DNA from: Sthenelais limicola
Lineage: Eukaryota > Annelida > Polychaeta > Phyllodocida > Sigalionidae
Length of the DNA: 64,000 nucleotides
Reading direction: 5' to 3'
Assembly: GCA_942159475.1 (NCBI GenBank)
Contig: OW804098.1
Location: forward strand, 3,076,383-3,140,382
The notes beneath the pieces are model-generated. The model did not search any database. It had not been told where the DNA came from and was given only the letters and a program-made list of their open reading frames with translations. Positions within the stretch are counted from its first letter, which is position 1, and every line of letters begins with the position of its first letter. Both the position numbers and the translations under genes were made by a program. Of this stretch, positions 22,451-33,058 are shown piece by piece.

Positions 22451-24238
22451 ATGTCAGATAATGGTAAAGAACCAACCTCCCCCATTGCTCTAAATCCATC
22501 ATCGGAAGCACAAGCTCCTGAATTGAGCCTGTGTATTTCCAATGGTCTTGCACGATTATGGCAGTCTCAGGCTCTTTTTGACTACAACTTAGTAGCTGAA
22601 GGATGCTCGTTCAAGGTTCACAAAGCTGTACTTGCATCTGTCAGTGATTATTTCTATGCTATGCTCACATGTGGCATGAAAGAAACCCAACAGGACTATG
22701 TGGAACTAAAGGCAATCAATGCAGACATGCTACAACTGCTACTTGATTATGTTTACACAGGGATTCTACATATCACTGATGACAATGTTATTGACCTTCT
22801 GTCTTCTGCAGCTCATCTTCAAATTTCTACTGCCATCAAGGAATGTTTCTCGTTCATGAATGACAAAATATCAGTTGATAACTGTGTGGAGATGTTGGAT
22901 ATAGCCAGGCTCCATTCTTCTGACAGAGAATTCTTTGACATAATTGAAGACTTTGTGGCGGAGAATTTTGGAATGCTCATTCAATCTGGAAAGTTTCTGA
23001 AACTGAGTTTTGATAGCATGAACAGTCTTTTGTCTAGGGAAGAATTGATGGTTGGATCTGAAGACAACCTTTTCCAGGCTGTTGTGCAGTGGCTTGAACA
23101 TGACCCCAAGAAGAGAAGGCAGTTCCAGATGGGCCTAATGGAACACATCAGGTTCCCCCTCATGACAGCTAGTGAAATTAACATCATCATTGAAACGCGC
23201 TCTGAACTAATGGAGAATCCTGTGTTGAACCAAAATGCTAAGGAAGCTCTGGAATATTTGTCTAAACCTGTACATCAGAGAGTTCTTTGCCAAAATAGTC
23301 ACACAAGACTCAGAATGAAACCTTCTCTTTTGGCGATCAAGGAGGACAATACTTGCTTTGTACACAGTCCAACCATGTGGGAATGGTGTAATGTTAGCCA
23401 AGTAGATATCCGAGAAATTCGTTGGGCTGGATGTATTGTAGTCAATGACTTTATGTTGATGTGTGGTGGGACATTCATGAGCACATCCCCAAACAGATAT
23501 CAACATACTAACAATTGCTTCATCTTTGATCCCCGAGAATACAAATGGACCCAGCTGGCATCGATGCACATACCCAGAGAGCAGTTCTCACTTCTTGAAC
23601 ACAAAGGATTCTTGTATGCAATGGTTGGATATGCTGAAAGATATATTACCAGGAAAATTGAGCGCTACAGTTTTGAGACAAACCAATGGGAAATATTCAC
23701 TGACATGTACACTGAATGGAACCCTGAGACTTGTTTGAGTGCATGCATTGTTAATGATAGAATCTATACGTGTGAGGGAAGTGCTGAAAATAATTTTGAA
23801 GAAAGCAAAATGGCATTTCTGGACATTCATACTAAGACTTGGAATATGGCACCCAGCCAAGAGTTGCCATGGGGCACATTCATGTGGGCTCAGGGAAATC
23901 TGATATATGCTGTAGAAAGTCTAAACATAAGCCCTACTCACAGAATCTTCTGGTATGATCCTGAAACTGGAGATCGGGGTTCAGTGTCTTCACCAGAGAT
24001 TTTTTTCAGGCATGCTCAAATTGTTCCTGACAATGAAAGAGTTCATGTTATTGATTGTAGATGGAGTGATTATGAAGATCCGAAAGCCAATTTATGTTGT
24101 ATGGCAGTTATTGAGGACAGATCACTTGAAGTTAGTGACTATCTTGACCCATTACCTGATGAGTACAGTACAACCCTGTACTGTGTCCAACTGCGCCTTC
24201 CGTGGCATGAATTCATTTTCAATGAAGGAGACGAGTAA
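22451..24238 (+). CDS. BTB-BACK-Kelch protein, cluster member 1 (type A)
   Basis: 595 residues, intact. BTB at about 34-136 (ALFDYNLVAEG, VHKAVLASVSDYF), BACK at about 141-243 (VDNCVEMLDIARLH, AVVQWLEHD), and divergent Kelch blades from about 290, with MCGG at 337-340, then IFDPREYKWTQLASM, RYSFETNQWEIF, FLDIHTKTWNMAP and FWYDPETGDR. Proteins of this build usually serve as substrate adaptors of Cullin-3 ubiquitin ligases: BTB-BACK binds CUL3 and Kelch binds the substrate. That role is inferred. The exon starts at 22425 after tctcttccag. The first ATG used by its paralogues is changed here to ATC, so the second ATG at 22451 is the start. A C-terminal LRLPWHEFIFNEGDE is shared by the family. 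Orthology to a named KLHL is not recognisable. Confidence 0.92.
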   Translation: MSDNGKEPTSPIALNPSSEAQAPELSLCISNGLARLWQSQALFDYNLVAEGCSFKVHKAVLASVSDYFYAMLTCGMKETQQDYVELKAINADMLQLLLDYVYTGILHITDDNVIDLLSSAAHLQISTAIKECFSFMNDKISVDNCVEMLDIARLHSSDREFFDIIEDFVAENFGMLIQSGKFLKLSFDSMNSLLSREELMVGSEDNLFQAVVQWLEHDPKKRRQFQMGLMEHIRFPLMTASEINIIIETRSELMENPVLNQNAKEALEYLSKPVHQRVLCQNSHTRLRMKPSLLAIKEDNTCFVHSPTMWEWCNVSQVDIREIRWAGCIVVNDFMLMCGGTFMSTSPNRYQHTNNCFIFDPREYKWTQLASMHIPREQFSLLEHKGFLYAMVGYAERYITRKIERYSFETNQWEIFTDMYTEWNPETCLSACIVNDRIYTCEGSAENNFEESKMAFLDIHTKTWNMAPSQELPWGTFMWAQGNLIYAVESLNISPTHRIFWYDPETGDRGSVSSPEIFFRHAQIVPDNERVHVIDCRWSDYEDPKANLCCMAVIEDRSLEVSDYLDPLPDEYSTTLYCVQLRLPWHEFIFNEGDE

Positions 24239-24399
24239 CTTAAGAACCAGCAGTTCTACATGATGGTTGTGTCAATATTTCAATGTTTGTGAGTTTGTGT
24301 AAATCTTAAACAAAGAACATCATGTATAATAATTGTTTTCCTTGAATATATAATTGATCTTTTCATCTACCGTATGTTGTTTGATATTATAGTTGACTC

Positions 24400-24405
24400 A
24401 ATAAA
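24400..24405 (+). promoter_or_regulatory. Polyadenylation signal AATAAA, member 1
   Basis: Lies 160 bp after the stop, in a 3' UTR conserved with members 2 and 3 (actcaataaaaacaatacac). Confidence 0.7.
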
Positions 24406-24424
24406 AACAATACACATTGAGATC

Positions 24425-25382
24425 TAGCTGTGTGGGCTGTGCCTTTTTTACTGAGATAAATCTGACCAAATAAAAATTAACTGATTATTAAAGCCAGTTA
24501 TAAGCATGGTTTTTCGTACTATTGTAGTGTTCTTCTAACACAACCCAGGTTCAGACTTAGCAAAGAACAACCATAACTCAAGCGTTGTCAGCACAACCAA
24601 TGTTAGGTTTATTAAGGATGCAAGACACTGAGACTTTCTACCGCCACGCCAAAAATTGGCTGTAATGATGGTCATACCCATACCCCTTATGGACACTATT
24701 GTAAAGAAATGTATTCTTTAATCAAAAGAAAAATATTGGACGAATGTAAAGAAATGTATTCTTTTGGGTTGAATTTACCAGCTAAAATGGCCACCCCAAA
24801 CTCATTAGTGGGTGGGGGGAAGGGACTGGGGGAGGGAGGGGACACTTCATGCTTGGGTCAAGGATAATGGGAGGGGAGGGGGGGTTGAGGGCAAGGGACC
24901 AACTATCACGTGAACAGCGCATGGCCTGGGCGTGGGAGAGCGCTGGGAGGTCATGTTCATGGGGTAGAAGGATCCCTCTCAGCCAATCATAAGGGTACGA
25001 CGCCAGGAGCACATTGCTAAGATCCAATTGATGCTAATGAATAATTAACTTTGTGACTATAAAATAAAGCCCCAGTGCTAGCTAAGGACACTCCTTGCTG
25101 CCTGGCCTGTGACAACCATCCAACCGACTTCTCTGACTTCATCATTTATACTAGAACACCGAATCTCTGGGGAATTGCCATTGCTAATTCACACTATAAC
25201 ATGCAAGAAAGCACATGGTCATTGTGCCCCACCCATACCATTATGTTTATGTTTACATCGCACCCTGCCCTGTGCCCTTTGACCAAGTCTTTTTTTCATT
25301 AGCCTCTGACTGTTCGATTCAAATTTTGTGCTGCTGAGTGACGTCACAAGCTGATCATGTGATCAAAGGAGTCCACCATAGT
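24425..25382. other. Intergenic, no gene recognised
   Basis: G-rich tract at 24809-24890. actataaaataaagcccc at about 25056 looks like a TATA box, but no gene downstream is recognised. Confidence 0.35.
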
Positions 25383-25833
25383 CAGGGCTCAAAAAAACCC
25401 TGCCAACTTCACTTGCCCAAAGTGGCAGCCAAGATTCACTTGCCCGACAGAATTTTTACTTGCCCGAATTTATTTGCAGAATTATAAACAAAATCACCCT
25501 GATCTGTATGTATCTTGTTTTATTAACATAAAACATTCATTAACATGTTGTAGCCTTACAAAAAACCTTATTTTTATCCTATCATTAGTACTTTATGACT
25601 GAGAATAGTCCGCCTTTACTTACAACAAAAAGGCCTAAGTAATAATAACTTCATGTTAGGAATAAACAATGTTTTGGCTGAAGATTTAGTGAAAGTTTTG
25701 TACATTTACAGGGGCATTTCATTGTAAGTAGACATCACAACAGGGGTTTGAAATCGACGCCGTAGATATTTTCACTTGCCTGCTCGGGCAAGTAACTTTA
25801 AATTTTACTTGCCAGCTTTTTTTTCGAGCCCTG
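25383..25833. mobile_element. Non-autonomous TIR element (MITE-like), copy 1
   Basis: Begins cagggctcaaaaaaa and ends ttttttttcgagccctg, i.e. inverted termini of about 15 bp. The interior is studded with cacttgccc and its complement gggcaagt. The related copy at 61863-62151 shares both ends and the gcagaattataaac core but lacks about 200 bp. The CAGGG-type terminus resembles hAT elements. No 8-bp target duplication is evident, so the superfamily is uncertain. Confidence 0.65.
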
Positions 25834-27417
25834 ATGGTCAAGGTGAGAGATGGCCTATAACGTTGCTAGGCAACCAAAATCAAGGGACTTTGATCGCACT
25901 GGGGTGAGCAGTTAGATGCACCCTCTGTCCTGCCTCTGCCCCACTGCCGTGGGGAATGTGCTTTGCTATGTCCCACAGATATAGTGTAACACAGAAACTT
26001 ATAGGGAGACCACAGGCTACTGTCACATGGCTACTGCCACCCTTGGCCCTTACTCCCGGGATGCCTCTCACACAGTCTGACATGTTCCCCTGGTTCCCCA
26101 ACGGCGGTGACGGACTCTGGAACTCCTGTGCATTGTTTTAGAGTAATGACTTGAGGTTCAGTCAAATATTCTAATTAAATAAATATAAACTAAATATCGT
26201 TCGTTGGGAGCAGCTTGGCAAGAGGTATGCTAGTGCTTTGTTGCAGACAGTTGATTATGAGTATTAATATTTTCTATACTCGGGTATGTATAGCAGTAAA
26301 AGTCTCTGGAAATCAGCAATCCAATATTTGGTTAATAATATGGAAGCAAGCAGTAGTAAAATGATATCAAAACTCGCACAATGAAATCCAGTTGAAATCA
26401 AAAATCAAACTTTTTTCTCAATCTCAATTCTATGTTTCCCATCTTGCCTTCATTGGGGATGGAACATAAGGTTCATCTACATTTTAACCAGGTTCTTAGT
26501 ACGTTATACCTCTGTAAATGTTGTGAAGTATGACAGAAAAATGCCCTCAGAATGCACCATTTTACTCTTAATTTTAAAAATGTGATAAGTGTTGATAGGT
26601 AATTGTTACATTGATCATGTAGATAGGTCAGATATAATAAAAGCAATGGTATAAGCGGTACAGCAAACAGTAGTGCCCTCTGGTGTTATTCAGTGGAACT
26701 ACTGACCAGCACCAAGTATAAAAAACAATGACACCTAGAGTATTGAATATCACTACACTATCACTTCCTGACCCTCATGGAGACAATCATTTTGAGTTTC
26801 TATTTTTGTCCAGAAAATTACCGCAGCAAGACATTTATTTGTGGGAAGTAAATTGGTTATATTTCACCAGATCTGAACGCTTTTAGATTGTTTTTATATT
26901 TAAAAATAAAAGATCGTCCCACCCACCCACCCTGGAGTAGTTTCCACCTTTCCGGCCCCCTGTCATTGTAGCCCCGCAGGGCTACTTTCCCTTATTCCCT
27001 GGTCATTTTAGCCCCGCAGGGCTATGAAGGAAACATTTATCTATCAATGACTGGAAATTTGGAATTGTTTGACTTCTGAAAATGTTGTTTTAGTTAAGAT
27101 ATTAACAAGCTCTCCTACTCCACATCTCCGCCGACATAGCTTCCATTATGCCCTACGACTGAGTTCAGTTTTATGACCACATGACCACAGTTCAACTGTT
27201 GACCTAGTATTCCTGACTTGACCTACTATGACCACATTTGACCTAGTGGTGGTCTTCCCTGGAGCTACCACTATGGAATCGTAGCTTCTTTTTGTGGTAA
27301 TATTAGTAGGGTTATGGTTAGAGATGACTAAGGTTGTAGGTTAATACTGAATAATTATTTAATTAATTTTATCAAGTTGATCTTGATAATTTAGTATAGG
27401 AAACCTATGTATGGGTA
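25834..27417. other. Intergenic, no gene recognised
   Basis: Two copies of the short palindromic block tagccccgcagggcta lie at about 26971 and 27011. A minus-strand CTCF-like match (caccagagggcac) lies at about 26672-26686. No coding sequence was recognised. Confidence 0.4.
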
Positions 27418-28918
27418 ACAAGAGGGTGAAGAAAGGGGCTGTGGGGGGTTTCCCCCCACATATAACAAGAGGGGAAAAATGGGGGCTGTGGGGGGTTTCC
27501 CCCCACATATAACAAGAGAAGGGGGTGTGGGGGGTTTCCGCCCACATACAACAAGAGAAGGGGGTGTGGGGGGTTTCCCCCCACGTACAACATAAGGGGG
27601 ATGAAAGGGTGTGTGTGGGGGGTTTCCCCCCACGTACAACATAAGGGGGATGAAAGGGGGGGTGTGGGGGGTTTCCCCCCACATACAACATAAGGGGGAT
27701 GAAAGGGTGTGTGTGGGGGGGTTTCCCCCCACGTACAACATAAGGGGGATGAAAGGGGGGGTGTGGGGGGTTTCCCCCCACATACAACATAAGGGGGATG
27801 AAAGGGTGTGTGTGGGGGGTTTCCCCCCACGTACAACATAAGGGGGATGAAAGGGTGTGTGTGGGGGGTTTCCCCCCACGTACAACATAAGGGGGATGAA
27901 AGGGTGTGTGTGGGGGGTTTCCCCCACGTACAACATAAGGGGGATGAAAGGGGGGGTGTGGGGGGTTTCCCCCCACATACAACATAAGGGGAAAGAAAGG
28001 GGTGGTGTGGGGGGTTTTCCCCCACATACAATATAAGGGGGATGAAAGGGGGGTGTGGGGGGTTCCCCCACATACAACATAAGGGGGAAGAAAGGGGGGG
28101 TGTGGGGGGTCTCCCCCCACGTACAACATAAGGGGGATGAAAGGGTGGGTGTGGGGGGTTTCCCCCACATACAACATAAGGGGGATGAAAGGGTGTGTGT
28201 GGGGGGTTTCCCCCCACGTACAACATAAGGGGGATGAAAGGGTGTGTGTGGGGGGTTTCCCCCCACGTACAACATAAGGGGGATGAAAGGGGGGGTGTGG
28301 GGGGTTTCCCCCCACGTACAACATAAGGGGGATGAAAGGGTGTGTGTGGGGGGTTTCCCCCCACGTACAACATAAGGGGGATGAAAGGGTGTGTGTGGGG
28401 GGTTTCCCCCCACGTACAACATAAGGGGGATGAAAGGGGGGGTGTGGGGGGTTTCCCCCCACATACAACATAAGGGGAAAGAAAGGGGTGGTGTGGGGGG
28501 TTTTCCCCCACATACAATATAAGGGGGATGAAAGGGGGTGTGGGGGGTTCCCCCACATACAACATAAGGGGGAAGAAAGGGGGGGTGTGGGGGGTCTCCC
28601 CCCACGTACAACATAAGGGGGATGAAAGGGGGGGTGTGGGGGGTTTCCCCCCACATACAACATAAGGGGGAAGAAAGGGGGGGTGTGGGGGTTTCCCCCC
28701 ACATACAAAATAAGGGGGATGAAGGGGGGGTGTGGGGGGTTTCCCCCCACGTACAACATAAGGGGGATGAAGGGGGGGTGTGGGGGGTTTCCCCCCACAT
28801 ACAACATAAGGGGGAAGAAAGGGGGTGTGTGGGGGGTTTTCCCCCACATACAATATAAGGGGGAAGAAAGGGGAAGAAATAGGGGGTCTGTGGGGTTTCC
28901 CCCCACAGAAAATAAGAG
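27418..28918. repeat. Hairpin minisatellite, about 31 units of ~48.6 bp
   Basis: Each unit contains the inverted repeat tgtgggggg-ttt-ccccccaca followed by a spacer such as tacaacataagggggatgaa. Spacing is 48-50 bp. Variant units recur every ten units: the block with ggggaaagaaagg, acaatataa and ggtctcccc appears at about 27990 and 28476, 486 bp apart, so there is a higher-order repeat. Every minus-strand frame is open for about 1.45-1.55 kb because no unit contains a stop in any frame. These frames are a composition artefact, not genes. Confidence 0.93.
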
Positions 28919-29205
28919 GAGACAGTATTGTACTGGTTCACATTTAATTGCTGGTTTTGGATTTCAGTGGCTCAGTGCTGGACTTCTGTATTTTACCCTT
29001 TTTGGAGAATCGTTGGGGTACAATTGCCTGAAAAATTTATCCTCAGACTGTCTTGACTGCCTTAGACAGTTAGTTTCATAACCCACACAGCCCACTCAGT
29101 CAGACCCCTCCAGTTGAGGGGATTCCCCGTCCTCAAATCTCCTGCCTCCAAACCACAACCACTGACTCATTGATCTAGTCCTCATGAAACTCCAGTTCAG
29201 TAATA
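28919..29205. other. Intergenic, no gene recognised
   Basis: Ordinary non-coding DNA between the minisatellite and the tRNA-like element. Confidence 0.3.
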
Positions 29206-29320
29206 GCTGGGTCTGTGGCTCAGTTGGTAGAGCGTCGGCTCTTTGGTTACTATTCTACCAACTGAGTCATAGGCACAGCTTCCAAGGGACTCATGGGTTC
29301 GACTCCCAGGCTGGGAAGGA
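29206..29320 (+). repeat. tRNA-derived element (SINE head or tRNA pseudogene)
   Basis: Pol III box A tggctcagttgg at 29216-29227 and box B ggttcgactcc at 29296-29306. The boxes are too far apart for a functional tRNA because an inverted copy of the box A region (ctaccaactgagtcat, 29255-29270) sits between them. It is likely a SINE head or a head-to-head fusion of tRNA-like pieces. No anticodon stem can be assigned. Confidence 0.6.
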
Positions 29321-30270
29321 AAAGCCTGTGAGAGAAGGGGGCCGGAATAGTGGAAGTGTCCCCCCACCCTGTCTCTACCCCTCCTACCTACAATATCCAT
29401 TTGATTTAGTATCAAATAATGTAGCCTACACAACACCAACGTGTTGGGTAGGCTACAACACCCACCCTATAAATAGCCTACATGTCAACAAGCTAGCTGG
29501 GTGTTATGTGGGTGTTATGTAAGGGTGGCAGTGGCTAGTAAGGGTATAGCTGTTGGGTGGTTGAAGCTATGTAAACATGGCAGGAGTGAGTGACAACAGA
29601 TAGAGGGTGCATGAATGTTTTGAAAACAGCATTTCTGGACCATGAACACAGTAGTTTTTCCAGACAAAAGGGTAGCTAACTAAGTCAAGTTTCTCTCAGA
29701 CGAATTACAGGTCGCCACTTACAGGGAAAACGTTAAAAAGAAGGCCATAAGTATGGGTCGTGTCTATATGGGGAGTGGACGCTGATGGGTTGGGTGACGT
29801 CACTAATTTTAGAGAGGGGCTTATCTGCCCACAGAGGGCGGGTCGGTCACATCTCGTCTAGTGTGGGCGCCCATTCAGCTGTATAGTGAGACTTGAGGAT
29901 CATCTTCTCCAAGATATTTATATTATAGTAATAGGGGATAAGAAAGTGTCAATTCTATGGGTTTCGGGTGAAATGAGTTATTGAAATAAGTGTTTCTCCA
30001 CTTGTCAGATGTACTGAATTGTTTTTGCCTCTGTCCACTTCTTATCTGCCCTTCCGCCCCCAAAGTAATTAAGAAATTATAGGAGCTGCCACAGAGCTCC
30101 TTCTTTCAATTCTTTAAAATCATGATATACCAAAGTAACTCATCATCTTAAAATTCGACGGAAGAAGAGATCAATGTTGTGTGATGTGTATTAGCCAAAA
30201 AAGTAATATTTTTGGTAGTTCGCAAGTAAAAGAGGTCTGATGAACGAGAGCAGATGTGATAGAAGATATG
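29321..30270. other. Intergenic, no gene recognised
   Basis: Possible body of the tRNA-derived element followed by ordinary DNA. ccacagagggcgggtc near 29829 is a weak CTCF-like match. Confidence 0.3.
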
Positions 30271-30305
30271 CAACACTAGGGGGCGCTGACCACCAGGGGG
30301 CGCTG
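30271..30305 (+). promoter_or_regulatory. Tandem CTCF-like motifs
   Basis: ccaccagggggcgctg at 30290-30305 matches the CTCF core, and actagggggcgctg at about 30275-30288 is a near copy just upstream in the same orientation. They lie between KLHL members 1 and 2, so an insulator is possible. Confidence 0.5.
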
Positions 30306-30999
30306 TGTGAAGAGACACATCAGGGGCTAATGATGACAGAGTTGGTTGGAAGTAGGGAAATCCCTTCTCCCTCCCTTTAGTGCCAGTGTTGCATGTGTTG
30401 CCTATGTTCTTTCCAGTGGTCAGTGTTGCACTTCTGTGTTTATTTTCCGGATCTTAATATAATAGTTGGTATTCAAATAATGATATGTTTAGTGATTGTA
30501 TAATTATTTCTGCATAATATATATTATGAATATCGATAGCAGGAGAACTATACATCTGGAAAATGAACCATTAATTAATGATAAATTTTATGAACTGCAA
30601 ATATTGTCATGGTTGGAAATGTAGACCCCAAGTGGTGTCTGGAGGTACTGCATAGCCTTGGAGGGGTACTGACTAAACACTAGGTGCCAGGCTACTAATG
30701 TAGTATATCTAATTTAAGGTTAGGGTTAGGGTTATAATAAGTATGTTATCAATCCCACTCCATTCCACCTCCAAAACGATATAAGAAACCAGTGCATAAT
30801 GGTGATATAGCAGTATTTGTAGCCTGGCACCTAGTATCAAAACGCTTCCCCTTGGAGGTAACCAGAGATGGAGGTAACTGGAGCTTGGTAGATTCATATC
30901 AGTGCAGTATATGTATATCTCAGAACCATTACACCAGTTAAGTATCAGATTGGGCATGTGGCTCTGAAAATCCCCAAGTTAAATGAAGCTTCTTAAGAT
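30306..30999. other. Intergenic, no gene recognised
   Basis: Contains a short telomere-like run (ttagggttagggtta, about 30720). No gene. Confidence 0.3.
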
Positions 31000-31510
31000 G
31001 AAGTTTGACTAGGAGTTCATTAGATGTCTTCTAGTGTGACTAAATGAGATATCTTCCCAGAACTATAGCTTGGGCAGTCTTTAAAGTTCCTTTCTGTTGA
31101 GACTATGAAATCTAACGTCCTTCCCACAGTCATGACAACAAATGACAAAATAATAAGAGGGTGGGTACCGCGGTAGGCATTAAGTCCCTCAGGCATGATG
31201 AACGTGTCATCCAGGTATCCAAAGCAAGTGTACCCTTGCCTCCGCATAAAGGCCCAAATCAATTTTTTCTCTCCGGGATTGTATAATACATGTACGCGAT
31301 TAATTCTGTTGACGCCATAAAGCAACCCTCAATCATATCATCCATGTCTGATTGAAGTGAATCCATCTTAAAATACTCGTAGACTACTATTTTATTAAGA
31401 TCCAACAGGTCTAGGATGAAGGCTGAAGTCACCATTTTGGCCTACAGGGAGCAAGAACACGTTGCTGATCCACTGACCCTCTTTGGATTCAGATTCCACA
31501 ATGACCCCAA
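31000..31510 (-). pseudogene. Decayed DIRS/Ngaro-type reverse transcriptase
   Basis: Conceptual minus-strand translation in changing frames gives WISNVFLLPVGQNGDF, VVYEYFKMDSLQ, EGCFMAS, then FMRRQGY and FGYLDDTFIM. These are, in order, the early RT motifs and the YxDD box of DIRS-type RTs. Several stops and frameshifts break it up. No recombinase or split repeats were found nearby, so it is an old fragment. Confidence 0.7.
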
Positions 31511-32121
31511 TTTCCGCACCTCTGATTGGACTACACCAAGTTCTCTCTCACTAAGTCTAAGCGGTCTGGGTTCCCTACACTGAACTAGCTTTTTAGAAAA
31601 GTCTAGCTTGGTCCCTGCTATCCTATCAAGAATAAATCTATGTGATGTTAGATTGCTTCATTCCACTAAACAGTTCTTAGTGTTGCCTGTGTTGTCTCCA
31701 TTCCACTAAACAGTTCTTAGTGTTGCCTGTCAACACAAGACAGGCTGCTCTCTCTGATATCACCGTCTCCATCTATGTGATCTTCATTCACATAAAGTGA
31801 GAGGAATATGGTTCAAATAATGTTTAATATTTGGAATGAATAAAATCAAAATTCCATTTATGTTCACATTTTAAGGCCACAGATCTTAACACGAAAATCA
31901 ATGAACGAAATCAAACTTTATGCCCCCATTTAAATTCCTTTCAATAGGTTACACTTATTACTTAAAAGATTAAGCCTATACCTGGCCTATTTAATTTATG
32001 TCAAAACCACCAGTCCATTCTATTCAAGCTTTACTTCAATTTACTTCAATTTCAAAGCTCTTTAATCAGTTTCATGTTCATAATTTGCTAGGGTCTAAGG
32101 GATGTACCGGTCTTCAACGGT
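31511..32121. other. Intergenic with 37-bp direct duplication
   Basis: ttccactaaacagttcttag and following bases occur at about 31660 and 31701. From about 32040 the sequence belongs to the duplicated KLHL spacer seen again at 35095 and 50795. Confidence 0.45.
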
Positions 32122-32511
32122 TACCGTAGTGGCCCGTTCATAAACCCGGGCTTTTAATTCTTTAAAGGTCCCTTTTGGCCCGGCTTGTAATTGAGATAGG
32201 CTTCTATTTGAGATAGGCTTGTATTATTTTCGTGATGCATGCATTTTCAGTTTCAAGAGTACTAGAGAGGGACTCAATAACAATTAAGCATGAACGATGT
32301 CATACCCATCGTAAATTAAATTAATATTTCAAAGGGAAATTGACTTTGGACATTATAATCATTATTAGACATAGAAAAATCTGACAGACCCGGTTAATAT
32401 TTGAGACCCCCGGCTTATATTTGAGAGAGGCTTTTATTGTTTTAATGGGCCCCAAATACCCAGCCTGTATTCGATAAACAGGTCCCGGCTTATAAACGGG
32501 CCACTATGGTA
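32122..32511. mobile_element. MITE with ~28-bp TIRs and TA target site
   Basis: Left end taccgtagtggcccgttcat, right end the near reverse complement of taccatagtggcccgtttat. It is flanked by TA on both sides. The paralogous spacer at about 35160-35185 lacks it and reads straight through (gttaatagtcaaaatagg), which is an empty site. It has no coding capacity, so it was moved in trans, probably by a TA-targeting transposase. Confidence 0.75.
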
Positions 32512-33044
32512 AAATAGTCTAAAAGAGGTCAGTCAGGTGCATATTTTAGACAGTAATCTTTAAATGTCTGTTGCTCAGTCTGTCCCTCTCAGACACAAAG
32601 GCCTTGACAAATTGACACCAAATAAGTTGAAAAGGCAAGGTTGTAAACATTTGAGTGACATACCATCCCCAGTTGTAATTATTGTAATTTAGCTAAGAGT
32701 TAAAATCTAAAGATGTCAATGGTCCTGGGTATGACCTGGGTCTCTCGCTCCCTTCTTATCTTTCTCTTTTTCCTGGTTATGATCATAAACTGTCTCCCCC
32801 TCAGTTCTCCCGCCCCCGTGTCTGATCAATTTTATAAGTGTAAGCCTCATGTCATATAGGAAGGAAATGGCTATTAAAGCATTAAGAAAAGCTTGTATAA
32901 ATTTCATGGTAACCCATGTTCAATTAATTAAACTTGAATCAAGTGGAGCCATTATTTCTAAGCCAATTAAGTTAAATTTCTTACATTTGAAGGGGCACAT
33001 TGTTAGTAAAAAAGCCAAACTAAATTTTGTTTTTTCTCTTCCAG
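32512..33044. other. 5' flank/intron of KLHL member 2
   Basis: Conserved with members 3 and 4 (cttgagtgacataccatccc type block at about 32651). It ends at the splice acceptor ctcttccag (to 33044). Confidence 0.6.
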
Positions 33045-33058
33045 TTCCATCTATATAA

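Noticed and set aside
22871..24263. Frames antisense or out of frame to KLHL genes (also at 33494-34024, 48000-48533, 57518-57895, 62949-63326)
   Set aside because: The same shadow frames recur in each paralogue because the sense sequence is conserved; no independent support.
25056..25302. TATA-box promoter with a short downstream open frame
   Set aside because: The 75-residue frame has no recognisable feature and no supporting signals.
27359..28941. Three overlapping ~500-residue proline/histidine/glycine-rich open frames on the minus strand
   Set aside because: They translate the hairpin minisatellite in all three frames; openness follows from a stop-free repeat unit.
29206..29320. Functional tRNA gene
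   Set aside because: Box A to box B distance is too long, an inverted insert interrupts it, and no cloverleaf can be drawn.
30718..30736. Telomere-like ttagggttaggg run
   Set aside because: Only two to three units; consistent with chance or an old repair scar.
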